Made by a program: the position numbers and the translations under genes. From Thorsellia kenyensis (GTDB lineage Bacteria > Pseudomonadota > Gammaproteobacteria > Enterobacterales > Thorselliaceae), in NCBI RefSeq assembly GCF_042432445.1, contig NZ_JBHLXE010000076.1, positions 1 through 64,000 on the forward strand: a stretch of DNA of 64,000 nucleotides, in the 5' to 3' direction. Positions within the stretch are counted from its first letter, which is position 1; each line of letters opens with the position of its first letter. Below are positions 53,976-61,425 of this stretch, piece after piece. Under the pieces are notes generated by a model, which was given only the letters and a program-made list of their open reading frames with translations, ran no database searches and was not told the origin of the DNA.

Positions 53976-54167
53976 TCAAGAGGAGAATAATGCCTCATTG
54001 CTGTTAATTAACGTTTCTATTTCTTTATCAACTTTAATATGAATGTTATGATCAATTTTTATATTCAAATCGATGATAATAGGTTTATCGGGTGTTACCA
54101 CTTCAATTCTAGGGGTGCAGCCTAAGACAATAAAAGTCATTGGTAAAAAAAAGGCTAGAAAACGCAT
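53976..54167 (-). CDS. ynbE: YnbE-like small lipoprotein
   Basis: A 63-residue lipoprotein with lipobox VLGC (lipidated C17) and the near-invariant CTPRIEVVTPDKPI and IKIDHNIHIKVDKEIE stretches seen in E. coli YnbE (61). YnbE multimers are proposed to extend a beta-strand bridge from YdbH to the outer membrane. AGGAG lies just before the ATG. In E. coli the order is ydbH-ynbE-ydbL; here the position of ydbH is taken by non-coding DNA and the divergent mltA. Confidence 0.93.
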   Translation of the reverse strand: MRFLAFFLPMTFIVLGCTPRIEVVTPDKPIIIDLNIKIDHNIHIKVDKEIETLINSNEALFSS

Positions 54168-54418
54168 CCTAGCTCCTTATATTGCAAATGTTATAAAATG
54201 TTAAAATCCTATTATAAAGACTAAAAAGGTATTATTCATTACCTATTAGAATTATCTCTTACATTATACCTTATTTTTAGATATTATAGTTTTTTTGCAA
54301 AAATAAAAAAAGTAATATGTATCTATGCAGCTAATTGCCTAGTTAGTTTTGAACATTTTGCATCAAATATTATTTTTTATTCATCACTACGCAGTCATTT
54401 TTTCAATTGGGAAGCTAT

Positions 54419-55528
54419 ATGATCTTTTTTACTTCACCATTAAGTTTTAATAGGGCAAAAAAAACAGCACTAAATAAGCTTAGATATTTTAACATATGCA
54501 CAACCGTATTAGCCCTTTTTGTTCTTGTTGGGTGTACATCCAAGAAGGAGATCACACCAGTCATAAGAGAGGCATACGATTTAAGCATTAATAAAAGTGC
54601 TTTTTTTGAGCAGTTGAGTACTATAGAACAAAATTCAAGTAAGCTCATTACACAAAATAACAAATTATATCAATGTACAAAAGCGTGGGTAGATGCAGGT
54701 GCTGATGAGGCTAGACTTGCAGAATTTGGATTGATGCTAAATAAACCTTTTGTCACTGAGGCAAATCAGGCCTTGTTTACTGGATATTATTCACCTGTGA
54801 TAAAAGGGCGCAGAACAGCTCAAGGCGATTTTATTTACCCAATATTGTCCAAGCCTAATTTAACTAAAGGTAATATGCCGAGTCGTTCAGAAATTCATGA
54901 TGGAGCGCTTGATGGTATGGGACTTGAACTTGCATATACCCAATCAAGAGTAGATAATTTTATTATGGGAGTCCAGGGGAGCGGTTTTATCGATTTTGAA
55001 GATGGTAATCCCCCCGTCTATTTTGGCTACAGTGGGCAGAATGGTCATAAATTCAAAGGAATTGGAAAATATTTAGTTGAACAAGGTGAGCTTACTAAAG
55101 AAAATGTCTCATTAAAAACAATTTATGAATGGATTGAACAGCACAGTGAAGAGGAAGTCTTAGAATTGTTAAATCAAAATCCATCATGGGTGTTCTTTGC
55201 ACCTAAAAATAATGATCATGTAAAAGGGGCAGCGGGCATACCATTAGTGGCACATGGCTCAGTTGCAGCAGATAAATCTATTTTTGATATGGGTGATCTT
55301 ATCTACGCTAAAGTGCCCCATGTAGATAATGCTGGTAATTTTACGGGTAAATATAAACCTAGAGTTTATGTTGCCTTAGATGTTGGTGGGGCTATCAAGA
55401 ATAATCACTTTGACATCTATCATGGACTAGGCGAGAAAGCTGGTTATGAGGCTGGAAATAATAAATATAATGGAAATGCCTATCAATTAGTCTTAAATGA
55501 AAATGGTGAATTTTGTCAATCTTATTGA
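54419..55528 (+). CDS. mltA: Membrane-bound lytic murein transglycosylase A
   Basis: A 369-residue outer-membrane lipoprotein with lipobox LVGC and a MltA-type double-psi barrel. The catalytic aspartate lies in VALDVGGAIKNNHFDIYHG near the C-terminus; FTGYYSPVIKGRRT and NPSWVFFAP are further family segments. It cleaves peptidoglycan glycan strands with 1,6-anhydro ends. I use the ATG at 54419, as the upstream frame begins with TTG; GGGAAG lies just before. tcdA follows, as in E. coli. Confidence 0.94.
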   Translation: MIFFTSPLSFNRAKKTALNKLRYFNICTTVLALFVLVGCTSKKEITPVIREAYDLSINKSAFFEQLSTIEQNSSKLITQNNKLYQCTKAWVDAGADEARLAEFGLMLNKPFVTEANQALFTGYYSPVIKGRRTAQGDFIYPILSKPNLTKGNMPSRSEIHDGALDGMGLELAYTQSRVDNFIMGVQGSGFIDFEDGNPPVYFGYSGQNGHKFKGIGKYLVEQGELTKENVSLKTIYEWIEQHSEEEVLELLNQNPSWVFFAPKNNDHVKGAAGIPLVAHGSVAADKSIFDMGDLIYAKVPHVDNAGNFTGKYKPRVYVALDVGGAIKNNHFDIYHGLGEKAGYEAGNNKYNGNAYQLVLNENGEFCQSY

Positions 55529-55590
55529 TGAATATTAAAACATTGAAAGCGCCTCTGTTTTAAAAATACAAAAATTTAACAGATAGAAAC

Positions 55591-55614
55591 GGTTTACTTT
55601 AAAAATCGTAAACC
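55591..55614 (+). terminator. Weak hairpin after mltA
   Basis: GGTTTAC (55591-55597) pairs with GTAAACC (55608-55614), 10-nt loop. No T-run follows, so it may not terminate. Confidence 0.3.
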
Positions 55615-55658
55615 ACCAGTAATTAAAAACGATTAAAATCGAGACTTTGACTAAAACA

Positions 55659-56504
55659 ATGATGAACGATATTGAATCTTTGAAACTTACCCAACCAACT
55701 ATATTAAATGAACTATCAGAAGAGTATTTAAAGCGATTTGGCGGGATAGCAAGGCTTTATGGAAAAGAATCTCTACGGCATTTTGCTCGTGCGCATTTTT
55801 GTATTGTGGGTATAGGTGGTGTAGGTACCTGGATTGCTGAATCGTTTGCTAGAACAGGTATTGGTGAAATTACGCTTATTGATCTTGATGAAATATGCGT
55901 TACGAATACCAATCGGCAAATCCACGCATTAACGTCCACAGTCGGTCAATCGAAAATCGACGTCATGGCAAGGAGAATTTTAGAAATTAATCCTGAATGT
56001 AAAGTCCATAAAATTGAAGATTTTATTACAGTACAAAATATTCAAAGTCATTTAAGTCAAGAGTTTGACTATATCATAGATGCAATTGATAGCGTCAAAA
56101 CTAAGGCAGCAATAGCTGCTTATTGTCGAAGAAACAAGAAAAAATTCTTAATGATTGGCGGTGCCGGAGGCCAAATCGATCCAACTCTTATCGAAGTGGC
56201 TGATATAGCTAAGACAGTTCAAGATCCACTTGTCTCCAAAGTAAGAAGCCTGTTGAAATCTCAATATGGGGTGAAGTTAAATAATAAAGGCAAATTTGGA
56301 ATAGATACGGTATACTCAAAGGAGCAATTAAGGTACCCAAGCGTAGAGGGTGAAATCTGTTTTGCAAAAAAACAAACTGAGGGGCAATTGAAAATGGATT
56401 GCTCTAGTGGATTTGGTGCGGTGACTATGGTCACAGCATCATTTGGGTTGGTGGCTGCTGCGCATGTCATCAAAAAATTCTTAGCTTCAAAAAATCACCG
56501 ATAA
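55659..56504 (+). CDS. tcdA: tRNA threonylcarbamoyladenosine dehydratase
   Basis: An E1-like (ThiF/MoeB) enzyme that cyclises t6A to ct6A in ANN-decoding tRNAs. The nucleotide loop VGIGGVGTWIAESFARTGIG, the TNRQIHAL segment and MIGGAGGQIDPT are all as in E. coli TcdA (CsdL). The frame starts at a TTG (55647), but tandem ATGs at 55659 and 55662 are more likely; neither has a strong ribosome-binding site, so the first residues are uncertain. Followed by holD after 2 bp. Confidence 0.93.
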   Translation: MMNDIESLKLTQPTILNELSEEYLKRFGGIARLYGKESLRHFARAHFCIVGIGGVGTWIAESFARTGIGEITLIDLDEICVTNTNRQIHALTSTVGQSKIDVMARRILEINPECKVHKIEDFITVQNIQSHLSQEFDYIIDAIDSVKTKAAIAAYCRRNKKKFLMIGGAGGQIDPTLIEVADIAKTVQDPLVSKVRSLLKSQYGVKLNNKGKFGIDTVYSKEQLRYPSVEGEICFAKKQTEGQLKMDCSSGFGAVTMVTASFGLVAAAHVIKKFLASKNHR

Positions 56505-56506
56505 CA

Positions 56507-57004
56507 ATGCCTGCACTATTAAGATACCAACAGTCACTAAAAACATTAGGCATTCAAACTTGGTCTATGAAACGTCCTAATGTATTTTTAGGTGAAGTCG
56601 CTATTGCGCTTGAAAATAGTATTCAACTCATTTTTTTAAGTGAGGAAATTATGGATATGAACACCCCATTTTTAAATGATATATTGACCTCACTAAACCT
56701 GACACATGCAAATCTAGCTTACTTTCCTATAAATAAATTATCGCATTTGATTTTACCTATTCAAGAATCTAAGCAGCATCGATTAGTGGTATTATTTAAT
56801 GATCAACAAAACGAAGCGGTTGAAGATGATATTGAAGAGTTAATGCTAAAAGGAGAGATCTCCTCTTATATAAATGAGCTAAAACAGTTAAAACAGTGTC
56901 ATTTGATAGAAACAAATACATTAAAAACTCTTTATGCATCAACTATGGCTAAAAGAAATTTATGGAGGCAATTGACAAAATATGCCAACAATAAAACCAT
57001 TTGA
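56507..57004 (+). CDS. holD: DNA polymerase III psi subunit
   Basis: A 165-residue small clamp-loader subunit. The N-terminal LGIQTWSMKRPNVFLGEVAIAL matches HolD, whose N-terminus contacts the clamp-loader collar, and the C-terminal AKRNLWRQLTKY matches its end. The sequence between is poorly conserved and longer than in E. coli (137). It overlaps rimI by 23 bp, the conserved holD-rimI arrangement, which supports the call. Confidence 0.87.
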   Translation: MPALLRYQQSLKTLGIQTWSMKRPNVFLGEVAIALENSIQLIFLSEEIMDMNTPFLNDILTSLNLTHANLAYFPINKLSHLILPIQESKQHRLVVLFNDQQNEAVEDDIEELMLKGEISSYINELKQLKQCHLIETNTLKTLYASTMAKRNLWRQLTKYANNKTI

Positions 57005-57428
57005 TCTCTCTTTAATTGAAGAAGCATATAAAATTGAACAGCAAAGTCATTTATTCCCTTGGCCTAAAAATATTTTCGAGTCTAATTTTGGCTTACGCTA
57101 CGCTAATTTTGTTATTTTTAAACAAAATAACTTAGCAGGATTTTGTATTTGCCAAACTGTTGTTGATGAAGCGACATTGTTCAATATAGCGATTAGTCCT
57201 GAGATGCAAAGAAAAGGCTTAGGTGAATTATTACTTTCTCACTTAATCAATGAATTAGAAACTGTAGGCATAAAAACCCTTTGGTTAGAAGTTAGAAAGT
57301 CGAATAAAAATGCGATAAAATTATATGAAAAAATGGGATTTGCTACAGTAACTCAAAGAGTTGATTATTACCCAACCCATAATGGTAGAGAAGACGCATT
57401 AGTAATGGCATTTTCAATTAGTTTTTAG
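56982..57428 (+). CDS. rimI: Ribosomal protein S18-alanine N-acetyltransferase
   Basis: A 148-residue GNAT enzyme that acetylates the N-terminal alanine of S18. The acetyl-CoA loop is in ISPEMQRKGLGELLLSHL and the C-terminal KLYEKMGFATVTQRVDYYP is characteristic of RimI. Encoded in an overlap with holD and last in the mltA-tcdA-holD-rimI series; a terminator-like hairpin follows. Confidence 0.95.
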   Translation: MPTIKPFDLSLIEEAYKIEQQSHLFPWPKNIFESNFGLRYANFVIFKQNNLAGFCICQTVVDEATLFNIAISPEMQRKGLGELLLSHLINELETVGIKTLWLEVRKSNKNAIKLYEKMGFATVTQRVDYYPTHNGREDALVMAFSISF

Positions 57429-57440
57429 CGGATTTTTTTA

Positions 57441-57467
57441 TTATCAGCGTCTGATAAAACGATTTTT
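57441..57467 (+). terminator. Terminator-like hairpin after rimI
   Basis: TTATCAG (57441-57447), CGT loop, CTGATAA (57451-57457), then AACGATTTTTT. The stem is short and AT-rich but is followed by a T-run. Confidence 0.55.
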
Positions 57468-57475
57468 TGGAAAAT

Positions 57476-57503
57476 TTGAGTTATTGAATTTGAGTTATTG
57501 AAT
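57476..57503. repeat. 14-bp tandem duplication
   Basis: TTGAGTTATTGAAT occurs twice head to tail (57476-57489 and 57490-57503), just after the rimI terminator. Confidence 0.9.
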
Positions 57504-57644
57504 TATAGTTTAGCTCACTTGAAAAAATAATTTCCATGGCAAAATCATGTATAAATACCCATGATAATACGAATATAATGGCTAATTTTTAGTTATTTGT
57601 TATTTTTTTTCACTCAATTTAAGCATAATGAATGCATAAAAAGT

Positions 57645-57660
57645 AGTTTAGCGCTAAACT
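57645..57660. promoter_or_regulatory. 16-bp perfect palindrome upstream of pgk, operator-like
   Basis: AGTTTAGCGCTAAACT is a perfect dyad with a central GCGC, about 115 bp before the pgk start. A second perfect palindrome, TGACTATAGTCA, follows at 57669-57680. Both lie upstream of the likely pgk promoter, where a glycolysis regulator would bind. The first does not match the Cra, PdhR or HexR sites I know. Confidence 0.5.
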
Positions 57661-57775
57661 CTAAAAAGTGACTATAGTCAAAACAGTGATAGAAATGTGA
57701 TAAATAAAAAGCCTATAGATAGAAAATAACTTATAATAAAGATAGATTTTTCGATAACAATGAAGGAGAAAAAGC

Positions 57776-58942
57776 ATGGCAGTAATTAAAATGAGTGATG
57801 TCGATTTAGCAGGTAAACGTGTCTTAATTCGTGCTGATCTAAATGTTCCTGTAAAAGAGGGAAAAGTGACATCTGATGCCAGAATTCGTGCTGCTTTACC
57901 AACGATTGAGGAAGCACTCAAGAAAGGTGCTAAAGTAATGATAACATCTCATTTGGGACGTCCTACTGAGGGTGAGTATGCAGAAGAATTCTCTTTAGGA
58001 CCTGTAGCACATTATCTTCGAGATAAATTAGATGTGCCTGTTCGTTTAGAAAAAAATTATTTAGATGGACTTGATGATCTTGGCACTAATGAATTAGTCG
58101 TTCTGGAAAACGTCCGTTTTAATAAGGGTGAGAAAAAAGATGATGAAGCATTAGCAAAAAAATATGCTGCTTTATGCGATATTTTTGTTATGGATGCTTT
58201 TGGTACAGCTCATAGAGCACAAGCTTCAACTCATGGTGTGGCTAAATTTGCTCCTGTAGCTTGTGCAGGCCCTTTACTTTCTAATGAGCTTGACGCCTTA
58301 GCCAAAGTTTTAGATAACCCTGCTCGTCCTATGGTTGCTATTGTTGGTGGCTCTAAAGTATCCACTAAGTTGATTGTACTTGATGCATTATCAAAGGTAG
58401 CCGATCAATTGATAGTAGGTGGTGGTATTGCTAACACATTTATTGCTGCGCAAGGCAATAATGTGGGGAAATCTCTCTATGAAGAAGATCTTGTGCCGGA
58501 AGCGAAAAAATTACTTGAGGTCTGTGATATTCCTGTTCCTACAGACGTACGTGTAACTAAAGAATTTTCGGAAACAGCGGAAGCAACCCTCAAACCTGCA
58601 TCACAAATTCAGGACGACGAACAGAGTCTTGACATGGGCGATGAAACAGCTAACCGCATTGCTAAAATCATACTTGATGCTAAGACAATTCTTTGGAATG
58701 GTCCTGTTGGTGTTTTTGAATTCCCTAATTTCCGTAAAGGGACTGAAATTATAGCGAATGCTATAGCTCAAAGCGAAGGATTTTCTGTCGCAGGGGGCGG
58801 TGATACGCTAGCTGCTATCGATTTATTTGGTATTGAAGATAAAATTTCATATATATCAACTGGCGGTGGCGCATTCTTAGAATTTGTTGAAGGAAAAAAA
58901 CTCCCCGCTGTGGCTATTTTAGAAGAGAGAGCTCGCGGTTAA
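57776..58942 (+). CDS. pgk: Phosphoglycerate kinase
   Basis: A 388-residue glycolytic enzyme that makes ATP from 1,3-bisphosphoglycerate. The N-terminal KRVLIRADLNVPVKEGKV, substrate-binding arginines in RFNKGEKKDD, and the C-terminal nucleotide-domain motif GGGDTLAAI with STGGGAFLE are intact. Strong AAGGAG 8 nt before the ATG. Followed by fbaA after 71 bp; the usual epd gene upstream of pgk in E. coli is absent. Confidence 0.97.
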   Translation: MAVIKMSDVDLAGKRVLIRADLNVPVKEGKVTSDARIRAALPTIEEALKKGAKVMITSHLGRPTEGEYAEEFSLGPVAHYLRDKLDVPVRLEKNYLDGLDDLGTNELVVLENVRFNKGEKKDDEALAKKYAALCDIFVMDAFGTAHRAQASTHGVAKFAPVACAGPLLSNELDALAKVLDNPARPMVAIVGGSKVSTKLIVLDALSKVADQLIVGGGIANTFIAAQGNNVGKSLYEEDLVPEAKKLLEVCDIPVPTDVRVTKEFSETAEATLKPASQIQDDEQSLDMGDETANRIAKIILDAKTILWNGPVGVFEFPNFRKGTEIIANAIAQSEGFSVAGGGDTLAAIDLFGIEDKISYISTGGGAFLEFVEGKKLPAVAILEERARG

Positions 58943-59013
58943 TTGTTTTAGAATGATGAATAAATTAATCTGCACTATTTTTAATTTATTTACCTAACCA
59001 AAAGGAAAATACT

Positions 59014-60090
59014 ATGTCTAAAGTTTTTGATTTCGTTAAACCAGGTGTTGTGTTTGGTGATGATGTACAGAAGATTTTTGAAGTTGCTAAAGAAAATAAG
59101 TTTGCGCTACCAGCGGTAAACTGTGTGGGTACCGATTCAATTAATGCTGTTCTTGAAGCCGCAGCTAAAGTACGTGCACCAGTTGTTGTACAATTTTCAA
59201 ATGGTGGCGGTCAATTTATTGCGGGCAAAGGATTTAAAGGTGATGGTCAAGCAGCAGCAATTGCAGGTTCTGTTGTTGGTGCTTTGCATGTTCATCACAT
59301 GGCTGAGCTTTATGGTGTGCCTGTAATATTACATACAGATCACTGTGCCAGAAAATTATTGCCATGGATAGATGGATTATTAGATGCAAGTGAAAAGCAT
59401 TTTGAAAAAACAGGCAAACCGCTTTTCTCTTCACATATGATAGATTTATCTGAAGAGTCTCTTGAAGAAAATATCGCTACCTGTGCTAAATATTTAGAGC
59501 GCATGTGTAAAATGGGCATGACTCTTGAAATTGAATTAGGCATGACTGGCGGGGAAGAAGATGGCGTAGATAACTCAGATGTTTGCCAATCTGAATTATA
59601 CACACAGCCTAAAGATGTTGCTTATGCCTATGAAAAATTAATCGCTGTAAGTCACCGTTTTACCATCGCAGCTTCTTTTGGTAACGTACATGGTGTTTAT
59701 AAGCCTGGTAATGTAGTCTTAACGCCAACAATTTTACGTGATTCCCAAGCATATGTTTCCGAAAAATTCAATCTGCCCCACAACTCATTAAATTTTGTAT
59801 TCCATGGTGGTTCTGGTTCAAGTGCAGCTGAAATTGAAGAATCAGTAAGTTATGGAGTTATCAAGATGAATATTGATACAGATACTCAATGGGCAACTTG
59901 GGACGGTGTAAAAAACTACTACAAGAAGAATGAAGCTTACTTACAAGGCCAATTAGGTAACCCTGAAGGTGCTGATAAACCAAATAAAAAATATTACGAT
60001 CCACGTGTTTGGTTAAGAGAAGGTCAAACTTCAATGGTAGAACGTTTGGTTCAGGCATTTAAAGAGTTAAATGCTGTCGACGTACTATAG
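59014..60090 (+). CDS. fbaA: Fructose-bisphosphate aldolase, class II
   Basis: A 358-residue zinc-dependent aldolase (E. coli FbaA 359) of glycolysis and gluconeogenesis. The catalytic aspartate and first zinc histidine are in HTDHCARK, further zinc ligands in GNVHGVYKPGNV and VFHGGSGSS, with the phosphate-binding NIDTDTQWA loop. AAAGGA lies 8 nt before the ATG. Probably co-transcribed with pgk; a GC-rich hairpin follows. Confidence 0.97.
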   Translation: MSKVFDFVKPGVVFGDDVQKIFEVAKENKFALPAVNCVGTDSINAVLEAAAKVRAPVVVQFSNGGGQFIAGKGFKGDGQAAAIAGSVVGALHVHHMAELYGVPVILHTDHCARKLLPWIDGLLDASEKHFEKTGKPLFSSHMIDLSEESLEENIATCAKYLERMCKMGMTLEIELGMTGGEEDGVDNSDVCQSELYTQPKDVAYAYEKLIAVSHRFTIAASFGNVHGVYKPGNVVLTPTILRDSQAYVSEKFNLPHNSLNFVFHGGSGSSAAEIEESVSYGVIKMNIDTDTQWATWDGVKNYYKKNEAYLQGQLGNPEGADKPNKKYYDPRVWLREGQTSMVERLVQAFKELNAVDVL

Positions 60091-60111
60091 TTAATCGGAC
60101 TGAATTAATTA

Positions 60112-60142
60112 TTGAGGGGTAAGTTACCAAACTGCCCCTCAA
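60112..60142 (+). terminator. Terminator after fbaA
   Basis: TTGAGGGG (60112-60119) pairs with CCCCTCAA (60135-60142), 15-nt loop, about 20 bp past the fbaA stop. The tail AATTTAACACTTTT is only moderately T-rich. Confidence 0.65.
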
Positions 60143-60553
60143 ATTTAACACTTTTATCTATCATATTTTATACCTACTGCGATTTCCACCCTTGTTTTAG
60201 CTTTGTGGATTCTTATAGTCTACAGCCTCAGATTAAATATTTTTTTAAGGTAAAATCTAATTAGCCAAGATTTTATTTTTAAAAGCATCTAACAAATTTC
60301 AATTGAATTAATTCATCCGCTAATGCATATTATTTTTGCCAATATCGAACTCACATTTCTGACAAGCTAAATATTTCACTAGATGAGCAATATTAAATTT
60401 CTCTTTAGGTATGAGTAAAATTATTTGCAATTGTATACACAAAAAAAATATTTTTTTTCGAAGATTAGGAATATAATTTTTCTGAAACTAAATTAAATAA
60501 TTTTTTTCGAATTTAGTTGTGGCTACTATTTACATCCAATTTAGGATAAAAAA
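60143..60553. other. About 410-bp AT-rich region upstream of the carbonic anhydrase gene
   Basis: No open frame. A TATAAT (in GGAATATAATTT near 60470) could be the -10 of the carbonic anhydrase gene. The phrase TTTTTTTCGAA occurs twice around it (near 60452 and 60502); a role is not known. Confidence 0.35.
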
Positions 60554-61342
60554 ATGAAATTAAGACACACAAGAAATACCTTTTTAGTTACAGTACTTAT
60601 GTCAACTCCATTACTTTCTATGGCTGCTGACAATCCGCATGCACCGCATACTCACAATAATTTACATTGGGGATACTCAGGTGAAGCTGGCCCTCAGCAT
60701 TGGGCGGAGTTAGATGAGTCATATTTGCTATGTAAAACGGGTAAAGAGCAATCACCAATTGATATAAAAAGCAGCAAAATGATCAAAAAAATGGGGCTTT
60801 CGTTTGATTATCAACCAGCAAAGATTGATTTCATTAATAATGGCCATACAGTGCAAGCTAATCTTGTTGACAGTAAAAATAAAATTGTGCTTGATAATAA
60901 AGACTTTCAATTGCTTCAGTTCCATCTGCATACCCCAAGTGAAGAAGCTATAGATGGTAAGCATTCAGACATGGTGATCCATTTTGTTCACAGCAGTGAA
61001 GATAAGACACTTGCTGTGGTAGGTTTATTATTTGATTTGGGAGAAGAAAATCCAACGTTAAATGCTTTAATTGATGCATTACCTGCCAAACCGGGTGATG
61101 CAAACACGCTACCGACCCCTTTTGATATTAATGCTTTATTACCTGTTGATAAAGACTATTATTCATTTATGGGATCGCTGACAACTCCTCCATGCACTGA
61201 GGGTGTTCATTGGCAGGTATTAAAAGAACATGTGAAAATATCACAAGGTCAATTAGATAAAATTAAAGCCATTATTTCAGAAAATGCAAGGCCAATACAA
61301 CCATTAAATGAAAGAAAAATTGAAGATATTGATAATGGCTAG
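60554..61342 (+). CDS. cah: Exported alpha-carbonic anhydrase
   Basis: A 262-residue periplasmic carbonic anhydrase of the alpha class. A signal peptide ends at SMA before AD (about residue 24). The three zinc histidines are H124, H126 (QFHLHTPSEE) and H143 (DMVIHFVH); C60 and C214 (in TTPPCTEG) can form the conserved disulfide. It interconverts CO2 and bicarbonate in the periplasm, aiding CO2 supply or pH homeostasis. Monocistronic by position. Alpha-type enzymes of this kind occur in several host-associated gammaproteobacteria; no sign of recent transfer beyond the patchy family distribution. Confidence 0.94.
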   Translation: MKLRHTRNTFLVTVLMSTPLLSMAADNPHAPHTHNNLHWGYSGEAGPQHWAELDESYLLCKTGKEQSPIDIKSSKMIKKMGLSFDYQPAKIDFINNGHTVQANLVDSKNKIVLDNKDFQLLQFHLHTPSEEAIDGKHSDMVIHFVHSSEDKTLAVVGLLFDLGEENPTLNALIDALPAKPGDANTLPTPFDINALLPVDKDYYSFMGSLTTPPCTEGVHWQVLKEHVKISQGQLDKIKAIISENARPIQPLNERKIEDIDNG

Positions 61343-61425
61343 TGCTTATTACTTCAACTTTTAATCAGGTTAAAGCTATAAATAATAGATTTTGAACGGG
61401 TACCCTAGAGGTATCTGTTTGTAAA

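Larger units (their letters stand above)
57429..57775. other. 347-bp intergenic region upstream of pgk
   Basis: Contains the rimI terminator, a 14-bp duplication, and two perfect palindromes. A TATAAT at 57732-57737 could be the pgk -10, but no good -35 stands 16-18 bp ahead of it, which would fit an activated promoter. No open frame. Confidence 0.45.
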
